A stretch of DNA of 64,000 nucleotides from Novosphingobium sp. (GCA_024236175.1 JACKKY010000004.1:446501-510500), one strand, 5' to 3'; shown: positions 1 through 8,642, numbered from the stretch's first letter. Numbers and translations: made by a program. The notes: generated by a model from the sequence alone, not told the origin.

Positions 1-291
1 GGCGGACACGCCCGCCTCGACCGAAGCGGCAATGGATTCCTCGTCCGATTCGTCGACGAACATGGCGATCGGCCTGTCGAGCACCCGGCTGACGGCGAAA
101 TACTCCTCGAGCACGTCGCGCGACGGGTTGCCCAGGTCCATCAGCACGATGTCCGGTGCAATCTCGGTAATCCGCGCAAGCAGCCCGTTGCGGTCGGAGA
201 CCACGAAAATTTCGCAGTCGTCCAACTCGGCGAGGCCTTCCTGAATTACCGAGGCACGCGCTGGACTTTCATCGACGATGGCAATGCGCAT
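1..291 (-). CDS. NasT-like response regulator, N-terminal part, cut by the window edge
   Basis: The reading frame starts at the ATG whose first base is 291 and runs off the left edge after 97 codons. It begins MRIAIVDESPARASV, followed by a strand-and-helix pattern of a receiver domain with an LMDLGNPSRD segment around residues 50-60. The acidic pair after the first strand is only partly canonical (VDES). The start and the degenerate receiver resemble NasT/ANTAR-type regulators, which act as RNA-binding antiterminators of nitrate or nitrite assimilation genes. The ANTAR domain itself would lie outside the window, so that assignment is an inference from the N-terminus only. Confidence 0.7.
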   Translation of the reverse strand, partial: MRIAIVDESPARASVIQEGLAELDDCEIFVVSDRNGLLARITEIAPDIVLMDLGNPSRDVLEEYFAVSRVLDRPIAMFVDESDEESIAASVEAGVSA

Positions 292-670
292 GCAGATATT
301 GTGCAGTGCAATATTAGCGGCGGCAAGCAGAAAGCTCAGAATACTCGGGCTCCGTACCACCCTTCCACTTGTATCGCTGCAATGCGGCGCAAAACCTCAT
401 CGCGCACCGCACTATTTCGGCACGGTTGATGCACGCCGGCGTCCGCGCGAGCATGTCGAGCGGGTGACCGAGGCGCGCGCCCGTATCGGCCGCGACCGGA
501 CCGCCGATTCCCGCTGCGCCGACCTGCTTCGCGATCCGAGGGGCTCGATGCGCAGGCTCCAAGCGGCACTGGGCAAATAGGAGGTGGAACGGAAAGGCTG
601 ACGCGGAGCGGAAGCCCCGCAAAAAGAAAGGGGGCCGCAAGGCCCCCTTCCCGGTTCATGTTGTGAAGCC
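292..670. other. Gap without a supported gene
   Basis: This stretch of about 380 bases holds short open frames on both strands but none with a convincing ribosome binding site or a recognisable product. It contains the 5' flank of the response regulator gene and, at 630-647, a terminator hairpin belonging to the amidohydrolase gene that ends at 671. A plus-strand frame ending at 580 carries an Arg-rich tail that could be a decayed gene end, but I cannot identify it. Confidence 0.5.
621..650 (-). terminator. Rho-independent terminator of the amidohydrolase gene
   Basis: A seven-base-pair GC stem (630-636 with 641-647) closes a GCAA loop. On the minus strand it is followed by a T-rich run (TTTCTTTTT). 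It lies about 25 bases after the stop of the gene ending at 671, which is the expected place for its terminator. Confidence 0.8.
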
Positions 671-2011
671 TCAGGCCGGCTCGGCTTCCTCTTCGGCAGC
701 CTTGGCGTGCTTCATGTACATTTCCATCACATCCTTCGACGTGACGGGACGCGGCGCTTCGCCACCTTCCAGCGGAGCGGCGCCGCCCGAAGAAATCAGG
801 GTCGTGTCTACACCGGCTTCCTTCGCCTGCTGGCGCAGCGCACCGACGGTGAGCTGTTCCTTGGGGATCATGTCGAACATGTCGAACTTGAACACGCGCA
901 TGGCGTTGAGGTGCGTGATCTTGTCGATCTGCGAGTCGGTGAGGTGTTGCGCATCCTTCCAGAGGATTTCCGGCGCATTCGGCCACGGCGCGTCGGAGTG
1001 CGGATAGTCCACCTCGTACATGATCGTGTCTTCGCCGATCAGGTCGATGTTCTTGAGCCCGTAGCCGTCGTCGATGAAACAGCTGTAGAAGTGCCGCTTC
1101 CACACGTCGCTCGGCTTCATGTCGCCGAGGTACTGCTTCGAGTGGGTCCAGGCGTTGTGCTGCGCGTGGCTGTAGTCGGCGCGTTCCATCAGGTACGGAA
1201 TCCAGCCGATGCCGCTTTCCGAGAAGCAGACCTTCAGGTCGGGATAGCGGTGAAGCGCTTCCAGGTTGATCCAGTCCGCGGCACCGAAGGCGACCGCCAT
1301 CGGCATCGTGGTGATGTTCGCTTCGACGGGCGATTCCGGCGAGCAATGCGGGGCGACGTTGCCGGTGCCGATGTGCAGGCAGATCGCCGTGCCGCATTCC
1401 GCCGCAGCCTTGAAAAGCGGCTCGTAGTAGCCGGTGTGTATGCCCGGCATGCCGCCGACGTGCGGGTTCTCGCTCATGGTCACGGCGAAGCAGTTCTTGT
1501 CGGCGAGGCGGCGGACTTCCTTGGCGGTCTCGTCCATGTCCCACAGCGGCAGGATGCCCAGCGGGATGAAGCGGCCAGGATGCGCGCCGCACCATTCGTC
1601 GATGTGCCAGTCGTTGTAGGCGCGCATGTGGGTGAGCGCCATTTTCTTGTCCTCGGCCCGGATGAACAGGCCGCCGTCGATACCCGCGACGGACGGGAAG
1701 TTCATCGAAGCGGCGATGCCGTTGACGTTCATGTCGCCAACGCGTGCATCGACATCCCAGCAGCCCTTGCGCAGCTGGTCGAGGTGAGTCGGCTCGAAAC
1801 CGTATTCCTCGCGGACGCGGCCGGTCACGGAATTGAGCGCGACATTGCGCATCCGCTTGCCCTGGTATTCCCAGAAATTCGCGCCGTCCCTGGCGACTTT
1901 CAGCTTGGGCGCGGTCTCATAGTCCTTGCCGGAAAGCTGGTTGTCGAAAACCGTCGGCGGCTCCGTGATGTGATCGTCGACGCTGACGATCACCATGTCG
2001 TTCATCTGCAT
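671..2011 (-). CDS. Amidohydrolase-2 family metal-dependent hydrolase
   Basis: This 446-residue protein belongs to the amidohydrolase-2 superfamily (ACMS decarboxylase/6-methylsalicylate decarboxylase-like TIM barrels), whose members decarboxylate or hydrolyse small acids with a bound divalent metal. The N-terminal metal motif is SVDDHITEPP (D-x-H). A conserved ENPHVGG segment, CLHIGTG near the middle and VDYPHSD near residue 340 complete the usual ligand set. A charged tail (AKAAEEEAEPA) extends beyond the barrel. The start is supported by GAAGAGGAA about ten bases upstream. It is monocistronic: a terminator follows and a palindrome lies upstream. It is clearly paralogous to the genes at 43485 and, more distantly, 42210 and 58897. 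The substrate is unknown. Confidence 0.88.
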   Translation of the reverse strand: MQMNDMVIVSVDDHITEPPTVFDNQLSGKDYETAPKLKVARDGANFWEYQGKRMRNVALNSVTGRVREEYGFEPTHLDQLRKGCWDVDARVGDMNVNGIAASMNFPSVAGIDGGLFIRAEDKKMALTHMRAYNDWHIDEWCGAHPGRFIPLGILPLWDMDETAKEVRRLADKNCFAVTMSENPHVGGMPGIHTGYYEPLFKAAAECGTAICLHIGTGNVAPHCSPESPVEANITTMPMAVAFGAADWINLEALHRYPDLKVCFSESGIGWIPYLMERADYSHAQHNAWTHSKQYLGDMKPSDVWKRHFYSCFIDDGYGLKNIDLIGEDTIMYEVDYPHSDAPWPNAPEILWKDAQHLTDSQIDKITHLNAMRVFKFDMFDMIPKEQLTVGALRQQAKEAGVDTTLISSGGAAPLEGGEAPRPVTSKDVMEMYMKHAKAAEEEAEPA

Positions 2012-2045
2012 GTCTGTTCCTCTTCCCGTGTTGGGTCAGGTTGAA

Positions 2046-2073
2046 CCGGATGAGAACATTGTTCCCGATCCGG
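2046..2073. promoter_or_regulatory. Nested palindrome upstream of the amidohydrolase gene
   Basis: Outer arms CCGGAT/ATCCGG enclose an inner palindrome GAACA-T-TGTTC. It sits 35-62 bases before the start codon at 2011, a good place for an operator. The binding protein is unknown. Confidence 0.45.
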
Positions 2074-2174
2074 AAGCGGATGGCAATTCAAACAGACATC
2101 AACCTACATCGTCACCGCGATTTGTGGAACCCTTACCGGAAAGGCATCGCTGCGGCGACGGAAGGCGGAATGGC

Positions 2175-3593
2175 TCAGAAGCTTGCGTCCAGCGAGACAT
2201 AGCTGCCGCGCGGATTTCCAAAGCGGTTGGCGTTGGGCGCCTGCGTCAGGAACTCTCCGTTCAAGATGAGCACCGCCCCCGCCTCAAGCTGTAGCCGACT
2301 CGGGATTATCCAGTAGCGCACACGGCCTTCGATCTGGTGGCCGGCGAAGTTCCCCGATAGCCCGGCCGGGTCGCGCACTCCGGTGCTGGCGAAAGCGTCG
2401 CTGGCGCTTGCCAGCCAGGCCGCCCGGTACATGGAGAAGGCATCCCAGCGCCTGCCCGGTTTCACTTCCAGCCGCACGCCGGGAGAACTGATGTTGGCGC
2501 GGCCCAGCGCGCCGAAGATTCCCGTCGGGCCGAACTCCCCGCGACGGGCGCCGAACAGCGTATCGAACCTGCCCCAGGACTTTCCCGTCCCGTCTCCCGA
2601 AGCCAGATCGTATTGGAGCGCAATTCGCGGCGCCCAGTGTCCGGAGAAGCGGTAGCCCAGAGAAGCGTGGAGGAAGTAGGCCGAGACATCGAGCTTCGCG
2701 GCACCCGGCGCCGTCCCGGCGCTGATGGCGCCGAACTGGTATGCGCCCTCCAGTTCGAAATCGAGCCTGCCGGTGGCCGGTGCGCGATAGATGCGCACGC
2801 CGGGCGTGAAGAGATGGCGGTTGCGGGTGGCGCGACCGGGCCGGTCGCCTTCTTCCAGCACGAGGAAATAGGCCTCCAGCGCGGTGCTGTCGCCGACCGG
2901 CCGGGCGGACAGATGGGCGCCCCAGAAGGCGAGATCGAAACCTTCCCTGTCCCATCTTACCTTGTTGTCGAGAACCCCCTGCCTATCGCCGGGCAGCCGC
3001 TGCTGGGGCAGCGTATAGAACAGCGAGAGCGCGGTACCGTTCCGGCCGGAAAAGTGCGCGTGAACCCCGGTGAAGGCATTGGTGGTGTTGCGATAATTGT
3101 TCCGGGCGACGAGCCGGCGCGAGCCGAGGTCCATGGTGAAGCGGCCAAGGTCCAGCCGCGTATCTGTCCCCTCGCCCAGCGCATCTCCAAGATCGAAGCC
3201 TGCATAGGCCTGGACGAGTTCCAGCGCGTTCACCTCGCCTGTCCCCACGGAGCTGCCGCTATCAGTCGACCATGCGCGGGAATCCTGCAGCTCGGCACCG
3301 ATGCGGACAGGGCCGGTATCATATTCGGCCAGGAGGTCGGTGCGCAGGGCAACGATGTCGTCGTTGCGGTCGAGGCCCGGACGGAACTGGTTGCCGAGCG
3401 CCTCGTACCGGACACGCATGCTGCCGGAGACCGTCAGCCCGTCGGGGTTGCCCAGCGCCTGCTGCAGTGTCGGGGGAGAGTTGTCACCTTCCTCGGCAAC
3501 GGCAGTACCCGGGAAGAAGACGCAAGTCGCCAACAGGACCGCGTGCATACAACAGGAATGTCCGGGGCCTGACTGGCCGAGCCGATTCTGCAA
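2175..3593 (-). CDS. Alginate-export-type outer-membrane channel
   Basis: The 472-residue product has a secretion signal ending near TAVAEE and then a beta-barrel pattern of the alginate export (AlgE-like) family: SMRVRYEALGNQFRPG near the start, AELQDSRAW, GRFTMDLGSRRLVARNNYRN, and a terminal aromatic residue (SLDASF). In sphingomonads such proteins are outer-membrane channels of varied substrate rather than alginate exporters. I prefer the TTG at 3593, because GAGGAAG lies at good spacing; an in-frame ATG at 3548 also leaves a signal peptide but has no visible ribosome site. A perfect 14-base inverted repeat 41-76 bases upstream matches the one before modA, so control by molybdate is possible. 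Confidence 0.8.
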   Translation of the reverse strand: MQNRLGQSGPGHSCCMHAVLLATCVFFPGTAVAEEGDNSPPTLQQALGNPDGLTVSGSMRVRYEALGNQFRPGLDRNDDIVALRTDLLAEYDTGPVRIGAELQDSRAWSTDSGSSVGTGEVNALELVQAYAGFDLGDALGEGTDTRLDLGRFTMDLGSRRLVARNNYRNTTNAFTGVHAHFSGRNGTALSLFYTLPQQRLPGDRQGVLDNKVRWDREGFDLAFWGAHLSARPVGDSTALEAYFLVLEEGDRPGRATRNRHLFTPGVRIYRAPATGRLDFELEGAYQFGAISAGTAPGAAKLDVSAYFLHASLGYRFSGHWAPRIALQYDLASGDGTGKSWGRFDTLFGARRGEFGPTGIFGALGRANISSPGVRLEVKPGRRWDAFSMYRAAWLASASDAFASTGVRDPAGLSGNFAGHQIEGRVRYWIIPSRLQLEAGAVLILNGEFLTQAPNANRFGNPRGSYVSLDASF

Positions 3594-3633
3594 AGTCGAT
3601 CTTCCTCACGGAATGGCTTCTCAAGCCGGCCTT

Positions 3634-3669
3634 TTCACAATCTATATACGATGGAATATAGATTGTGAA
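3634..3669. promoter_or_regulatory. ModE-like (Mo-box) inverted repeat upstream of the outer-membrane channel gene
   Basis: Arms TTCACAATCTATAT and ATATAGATTGTGAA are perfect 14-base complements with an 8-base spacer (3648-3655). The inner seven bases of each arm, TCTATAT/ATATAGA, and the spacer length are identical to the repeat before modA (38111-38138). The core resembles the published ModE consensus with TATATA half-sites. It lies in the promoter position of the gene starting at 3593. Confidence 0.65.
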
Positions 3670-3709
3670 CCTCAAGTTCACCCTGATCCCATCGGCGGCG
3701 GGATCGCGA

Positions 3710-5191
3710 TCAGCGCGGCGAGTAGAGAATCTGGCCCTTCCCGGTCGCGGCAACGCGCAGGAACAGTCCCGCCCCGGTCACCTGCACCAGGTCGTGATTC
3801 ACATCGTCGATCGTGGCGGAGAGCCGGAAATCGCCTTCCCTTCGATTGGCGATCGCCCGCCGTGCCGCTTCGAGCACCTTGTCGTAGTCCTCGCTGAAAT
3901 CCTCGGTCAGGCTCGTCGCAATCTCCTCCTTGACCTTGTCACTCAGCATCAGCTGGATCAGCAGGTCCGCGGCCATGCGGTCCGCCCCGCCGAATATCTC
4001 GAGATCGCGGACCCTGATCACCTGCGAATTGGGCGTACTGACCGGAGTGCCCGTCAGCCAGATACGCCCGTGCGACTTGCCGAAGCGGGTCCCGAAACGC
4101 TCTCCCACCGGCTCGACCTGCGCTTCGATCCCGACCGCAAGGCGATTGTCGGAGGTGGCGTAGATGGTGACCTTCTCGAACTTGGCATCGACGCGGCCGA
4201 CGCCTTCCAGCCGGATGCCGCGCGCGGCCAGTTTGCGCAGGGCGCGCAGGACGACAGGCTCGAGCTGGGTATAGTCGGCAACCACCGGAATGAAGAAGCG
4301 CAGGCCGGAATTCTGGACGGTCTCCAGTTGGGGCGGAAGCGGCGTCGGCACCGGCATGGCCGGCTTGTCGCCGACGAAGGTCTCCGTCACCGCTTGCGCC
4401 GCGACCACCAGCTCGACGCGGCGCCCCGCGACACGATAGCCCGAAAAGCCGAGGCCGCTGGGCGTCACCCGCATCCAGGCGGGCGGCTTTTCGCGGTTCA
4501 GCTCGATAACCGTGAACCCCTCCTTCCAGGCATCGGCGATGACGGGCCTGATCCGGACTTTGGCGATTTCCTTCTGGAGATCGCGTTCCAGCCCGGAGAC
4601 AACTTTCGCGAGTTCCTTGTCGGCGCGCTTCACGAAGCGGATACGCTGGCCCAGGAAATCGATGCCGGGCGGCTCGGTCCACCCATAGGAGATGTCTACC
4701 TTGGCGTGCGGATTCCAGTTGCGGTCGACGCTGAGCCGGACGTCGGCGCGCACCGTCGCCGATCCATCGGCCGTCTCGCTTTTCAGGACGCCGCCCACGT
4801 CGCGTGCGCTCAGGACCGCGTTGACCGGCAGCGTGATGGTGATGCGCTGTCCCGATCCGGAAAGGCGGATGCGGCCGCGGGTAACCTGTCCGACGATCCG
4901 GCAACCGATGTCCGGCGTAACCTTGATGCGGCCGCCGAACGCCTTGATCCGCTGCGCCGGCACGCAATTTTCCCGCCGCTCGTCGATAGACCACAGCTTC
5001 CGGGGAGTCCTGCGCTCAAGCCCTGCCTGGATTTCATCGAGCGAGAGGCTGATCGGCACGGCAAGCGTCGAATCCTGGCTCGGGAACTTCGGCGCGGCCG
5101 TGACCCGAGGCGGCGCAGGATGGTCGTATTGCGAATTGCATCCGCCAAGCAGCAGCAGAGAGATCAGCAGGCCGGTCGCGATCCTGACCAC
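3710..5191 (-). CDS. DUF4403 family lipoprotein
   Basis: The 493-residue protein starts at a GTG preceded by GGGGGAA. A hydrophobic leader ends in the lipobox LLGGC (Cys18), so it is predicted to be lipid-anchored and periplasm-facing. The body shows DUF4403 features: repeated beta-rich halves, RGRIRLSGSGQRITITLPVN in the first half and GRIWLTGTPVSTPN in the second. The family resembles lipid-binding tubular folds, but no function is established. It is followed by the outer-membrane channel gene 116 bases downstream on the same strand, separated by the Mo-box-like repeat, so the two may be transcribed independently. Confidence 0.8.
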   Translation of the reverse strand: MVRIATGLLISLLLLGGCNSQYDHPAPPRVTAAPKFPSQDSTLAVPISLSLDEIQAGLERRTPRKLWSIDERRENCVPAQRIKAFGGRIKVTPDIGCRIVGQVTRGRIRLSGSGQRITITLPVNAVLSARDVGGVLKSETADGSATVRADVRLSVDRNWNPHAKVDISYGWTEPPGIDFLGQRIRFVKRADKELAKVVSGLERDLQKEIAKVRIRPVIADAWKEGFTVIELNREKPPAWMRVTPSGLGFSGYRVAGRRVELVVAAQAVTETFVGDKPAMPVPTPLPPQLETVQNSGLRFFIPVVADYTQLEPVVLRALRKLAARGIRLEGVGRVDAKFEKVTIYATSDNRLAVGIEAQVEPVGERFGTRFGKSHGRIWLTGTPVSTPNSQVIRVRDLEIFGGADRMAADLLIQLMLSDKVKEEIATSLTEDFSEDYDKVLEAARRAIANRREGDFRLSATIDDVNHDLVQVTGAGLFLRVAATGKGQILYSPR

Positions 5192-5273
5192 GGCATTCCC
5201 CCGGACGTCCTCAAGCGATGACGTGCTTATGCGGGAATGACCGCCGGTTCGGCAAGCAGCAGCTTGGCGATGG

Positions 5274-6629
5274 CTATGCGACCCAGCTGTCCAGCACGGT
5301 GTGGAACTGCGCGACCTTGGGTTCCTGCCGGGTCAGCGTCATATGCGTGAGCTTGCTGTTGCGAAGGCCCTTCTGCTGCTCTTCCATCTGGCTGAAGTCC
5401 TGCTCGAGCGCGAGGAAATAGGGAACGTGCTCGCCTTCGGGAATCTCGGTCATTTCGGTGCGCTGGGCCTCGCGCTCCTCCGGCGGAAGCCAGATGTAGT
5501 GCGCAACCCGCCAGTAACAGCGGTTGGGATCGCCGTCCGGGTGCGGCCGGGCGATGATGACGGTGGATTCGCCGGCGCGAAGCTGGATGTAGACATTGGG
5601 GAACAGCGACCAGAATTCGAAATCGCTCATCTGGTTGTCGGTGAGCCCGCTGACGTCCAGTCCCTTGGCGGTCAGGGATTCGCGTACCGCCTGCTGGAAC
5701 AGCAGACGACCGGAAATCCCTTCCGGGAAAGCCAGCGTGCCATCAGGCTTGCTGTGGGACGCCACGAGTTCCTCGAACCGCGGGAAGACCTCCGCCAGCC
5801 CGGGAAAGTTCGGCTTGGGGATCTGCCTGAACGCCTCGACCTGCTTGCCGTGATCGGTCTCCTGCTCATCGGTCCCCTGGAAGGGGACGGTCGTCGCGCC
5901 GTGATTGCCGAACCGACAGTAGCGCTCCTTCGACAGGTCCATGATCGGGATGAGTTCGGGGTGGACGGCCTGGACGTGATAGCTTTCGTAGAAAGCGTCC
6001 ATCACCACTTTCCAGTTGCAGCCGATCGTCTCGCGCACGTTCATCCCGACCGGGATCATCTCCTCGAGATGGAAAGCTTCCAGGACCGGACCGGCCTTGC
6101 CGAGGAAGTCGGCCAGCGGCGCGGCATCGCGGTCTGGATTGATGAAGATGAAACCGGCGAAACATTCCACGGGAACCTCGATCAGCCCCAGTTCCTGCTT
6201 GTCGCCGACGAATTCCTCCACCGTGCCGTCGAAGTCCGGCTTGGCCACGGCCAGCAACTGCCCGTCCAGCCCGTAGGACCAGTTGTGATAGGGACAGGTG
6301 AAACGGGCCGCATGCCCCTTGCCTTCGCAGAAGGAGTTGCCGCGATGCCGGCAGGCGTTGACGAACCCGCGGATCGTGCCGTCCCGGCCTCGCACCAGCA
6401 CGAAGGACTGGTCGAATATGCGGTATTCCATCCAGTCGCCGGCTTCCGGCAATTCGTCCGCGCGCCCGGCAACCTGCCACACCCGCATCCACAGCTGCTC
6501 GCGTTCGCGCTCATGGTATTCGGGAGAACTGTAGCGGTCGGTAGTCACCCGCATCTTCAGGTCGGAATAGTCGATCTCGTGAATCAGGGGAGCCGTGTCC
6601 ATGCACTCGCCCGGCCTTGCCGCTTGCAT
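5274..6629 (-). CDS. Rieske non-heme iron aromatic ring hydroxylase, alpha subunit
   Basis: The 451-residue form begins at the ATG at 6629, chosen because AAGGAG lies nine bases upstream; a longer frame from a TTG at 6743 has no such support. The Rieske [2Fe-2S] ligands are Cys93, His95, Cys112 and His115. The mononuclear iron site is visible as DAFYESYHVQAVH, with Asp211, His218 and His223. The length fits the phthalate/benzoate dioxygenase-like alpha subunits. No beta subunit, ferredoxin or reductase gene is adjacent; the divergent neighbour at 6893 encodes an NTF2-fold SnoaL-like protein, the same fold as classical beta subunits. The substrate is unknown. Confidence 0.92.
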   Translation of the reverse strand: MQAARPGECMDTAPLIHEIDYSDLKMRVTTDRYSSPEYHEREREQLWMRVWQVAGRADELPEAGDWMEYRIFDQSFVLVRGRDGTIRGFVNACRHRGNSFCEGKGHAARFTCPYHNWSYGLDGQLLAVAKPDFDGTVEEFVGDKQELGLIEVPVECFAGFIFINPDRDAAPLADFLGKAGPVLEAFHLEEMIPVGMNVRETIGCNWKVVMDAFYESYHVQAVHPELIPIMDLSKERYCRFGNHGATTVPFQGTDEQETDHGKQVEAFRQIPKPNFPGLAEVFPRFEELVASHSKPDGTLAFPEGISGRLLFQQAVRESLTAKGLDVSGLTDNQMSDFEFWSLFPNVYIQLRAGESTVIIARPHPDGDPNRCYWRVAHYIWLPPEEREAQRTEMTEIPEGEHVPYFLALEQDFSQMEEQQKGLRNSKLTHMTLTRQEPKVAQFHTVLDSWVA

Positions 6630-6755
6630 CGCATCCATCTCCTTGCCCGGCGCTTCGCCCTTGGGCAGGCGCCCGTTCGCCCGACGCTCGTGATCGGCGA
6701 CCGGTTCGCCTGCTTGGTTAGGTCCAAGGCACCGGCGCCGCAACTCCCAACGCCC

Positions 6756-6773
6756 GCACGGACTGCTCCGTGC
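6756..6773. promoter_or_regulatory. Perfect 7-bp inverted repeat in a divergent promoter region
   Basis: GCACGGA and TCCGTGC flank a CTGC loop between the divergent Rieske (start 6629) and SnoaL (start 6893) genes. It may be a regulator site, or a hairpin in the leader of the Rieske mRNA. There is no U-tract, so a terminator is unlikely. Confidence 0.35.
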
Positions 6774-6892
6774 AGCAGCCGCAAATGTCCGGATCGGAAA
6801 TCAGCGCAATCCGCCGGAAAGTCGCGGCTTTATTTTCGCGGTTCCGGTGGCATCATGACGGCCGCAGAAAGACAATCCGGGAGAGTGAGCCG

Positions 6893-7390
6893 ATGGAAGA
6901 AGAGATGCAGCGCCTGCTTGACGAGGCCGCGATCAAGAAAGTGCACATCCGCTATTGCCGGGGCATAGACCGGATGGACTGGGAACTGATCCGGTCCTGC
7001 TACCACCCCGATGCGATCGACGATCACGGCGAATATGTCGGCGGCATCGACGGCTTCATCGAATACTGCAAGGCCGGCTGCCCGACGTTCCTTTCCACCA
7101 CGCACATGACCGGCAACCAGCTTGTCGAAGTCGACGGCGACACGGCATGGGCCGAGCATTATGCCCGCGCCTTCCACCGGGTCGCGGCCGACGACAGCGG
7201 CCCGCTCCGGGACCTCGTCGTCAACACCCGCTATGTCGACCGCTTCGAGCGACGGAACGGCGAGTGGCGGATCGCCCATCGCGTGGTGGTCGTCGACACT
7301 GACCGGGTGGACCCCGTCAACGAACGCTGGGTTCCCCAGGAGCAGCTGCGCAGCAGGCGCGACAGGACCGACCCGTCCTATGCAGACTAG
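6893..7390 (+). CDS. SnoaL-like / NTF2-fold protein
   Basis: This 165-residue protein starts at an ATG preceded by GGGAGAG. The sequence (RYCRGIDRMDWELIRSCY, HPDAIDDHGEYVGG) is typical of SnoaL-like NTF2-fold proteins, a family of small cone-shaped barrels acting as isomerases, dehydratases, cyclases or as non-catalytic subunits. The C-terminal RTDPSYAD resembles KDDPSYERP in the product of the gene at 8643, so the two are paralogues. It is the first gene of a plus-strand group and is divergent from the Rieske gene. Whether it isomerises a pathway intermediate or partners the hydroxylase cannot be told from sequence. Confidence 0.85.
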   Translation: MEEEMQRLLDEAAIKKVHIRYCRGIDRMDWELIRSCYHPDAIDDHGEYVGGIDGFIEYCKAGCPTFLSTTHMTGNQLVEVDGDTAWAEHYARAFHRVAADDSGPLRDLVVNTRYVDRFERRNGEWRIAHRVVVVDTDRVDPVNERWVPQEQLRSRRDRTDPSYAD

Positions 7391-7405
7391 ACCGGGCCTG
7401 TAGCG

Positions 7406-8557
7406 ATGCACAGGCGGGACGCGCTTTCGCTGATGGCCGCCGGAGCCGCGTCGGCAGCCTTGCCGAAGCCCACCATGGGACGAAGTGGAACCGCCGCAGC
7501 GGGAACACAGATGGAGAATGCGATCATGAAAGGCAGCTTGCCGCTCGATGCCGATTACATGCTGGCCGAGGCGCCGCCACCGCCGTTCGACTGGGTTCGC
7601 GAAGGCACATCCTACTGGCTGTTCGAGGAAAACGGAGAGTTCGCGATCCCGCGCATCGGCGTGGAAGCTGAACCCTGGAGCTGGGAAAACCGCAGGTTCC
7701 AGTCCAATTTCGCGCTCAGCGACGGGCGCATCCTGATGCGCTCCGGCCAGGGCCTGATGCCGCCGGTGACGGACAAGGACGGCAATCCCGCCATCCTCGG
7801 CGGCGGCCCGATCACTTTCCGGTGCCTGGCTCCGTTCGAGCGCTGGCTGGTGACTTTCGACGGCATGGTGATCGACACAAGCGTGTCCGACCAGATCGCG
7901 AAGTCCGTAGACGACAGTAGGCTCGTGCCGCTGAAATACGAATTCGAGCTGACCATGGCGGTCCCGCCGAACGAACAGGATATCTCGCCCGGAAAATTCG
8001 CCACCTGGGGCAAGGGCAAGCGGCGCGACGCCGTGTCGGTGGGCCTGGGCTGGCGCTTCGAGCAGATGCTGCGCGGCGAAGGCGAAGTCGAACTCGACGG
8101 AACCAGGCGCTCCGCAAAGGTCGTCGGCAGCAGGATCAAGCGCCGCAGCGTGCGCACCGATGGCCTGTTCCTGCGCGGCCACTGCTGGCAGGCGGTGCTG
8201 TTCCCGGACGGCCGCGCCGCGGGTTTCGAAGCGAGGCCCGTCCACGACGACGGCGAGGAGCCGTGGAACGAGGGCTTCGTCTACCAGGACGGCAAGATGC
8301 ACCACGCCAGGGCCACGAAGGTTCCGTGGCTGCGCGACATTGTCGCCAGCGGCGAGGATGTCTCCTTCGAGCTGGAATCCGAGCTCGGCACCACGCGGAT
8401 CGAAGGCCGGACCGAGCTAGCGACGTTCCAGCTCGGGAGCGACCATCTGTGGGGACTGCGCCTGCAGCAAGGCGGTGCCCGCTACAGCTGGGACGGCCAG
8501 AGCGCCTACGGCATGATCGAACGGTCCTCCTGGGAGGATATGACCAGGTTCGAATAG
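7406..8557 (+). CDS. Uncharacterised two-domain beta-rich protein (DUF7064/DUF7065-like), homologue of the gene at the right edge
   Basis: The long form (383 residues) opens with a twin-arginine-like leader (MHRRDALSL then an Ala-rich stretch), but the ATG at 7406 has no clear ribosome site. An internal ATG at 7526 has GGAG at nine bases and gives a 343-residue protein without leader, so the start and cellular location are uncertain. The body is beta-rich with FRCLAPFERWLVTFDG in the middle and RYSWDGQSAYGMIERSSW at the C-terminus; both segments recur in the protein at 63229 (CLEPFRRWTVEFDG, RYVWDGEETIGLIERC). I recognise it as a DUF7064/DUF7065-type family common in sphingomonad and mycobacterial catabolic loci; its function is not known. 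Confidence 0.75.
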   Translation: MHRRDALSLMAAGAASAALPKPTMGRSGTAAAGTQMENAIMKGSLPLDADYMLAEAPPPPFDWVREGTSYWLFEENGEFAIPRIGVEAEPWSWENRRFQSNFALSDGRILMRSGQGLMPPVTDKDGNPAILGGGPITFRCLAPFERWLVTFDGMVIDTSVSDQIAKSVDDSRLVPLKYEFELTMAVPPNEQDISPGKFATWGKGKRRDAVSVGLGWRFEQMLRGEGEVELDGTRRSAKVVGSRIKRRSVRTDGLFLRGHCWQAVLFPDGRAAGFEARPVHDDGEEPWNEGFVYQDGKMHHARATKVPWLRDIVASGEDVSFELESELGTTRIEGRTELATFQLGSDHLWGLRLQQGGARYSWDGQSAYGMIERSSWEDMTRFE

Positions 8558-8642
8558 CCGGACCGCAGGCGGCGATTGACCGGCACTGGCCACCCCCGCT
8601 AACAGATCGACGAACACCATTCCGAGGCACGAGGAGAGGATC

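Noticed and set aside
278..580. Short plus-strand frame before the first amidohydrolase terminator
   Set aside because: No ribosome site and no recognisable product; I cannot separate it from noise.
3684..3706. GATCCC...GGGATC hairpin after the DUF4403 gene as a terminator
   Set aside because: Six-base stem with a nine-base loop and no T-run; too weak to call.
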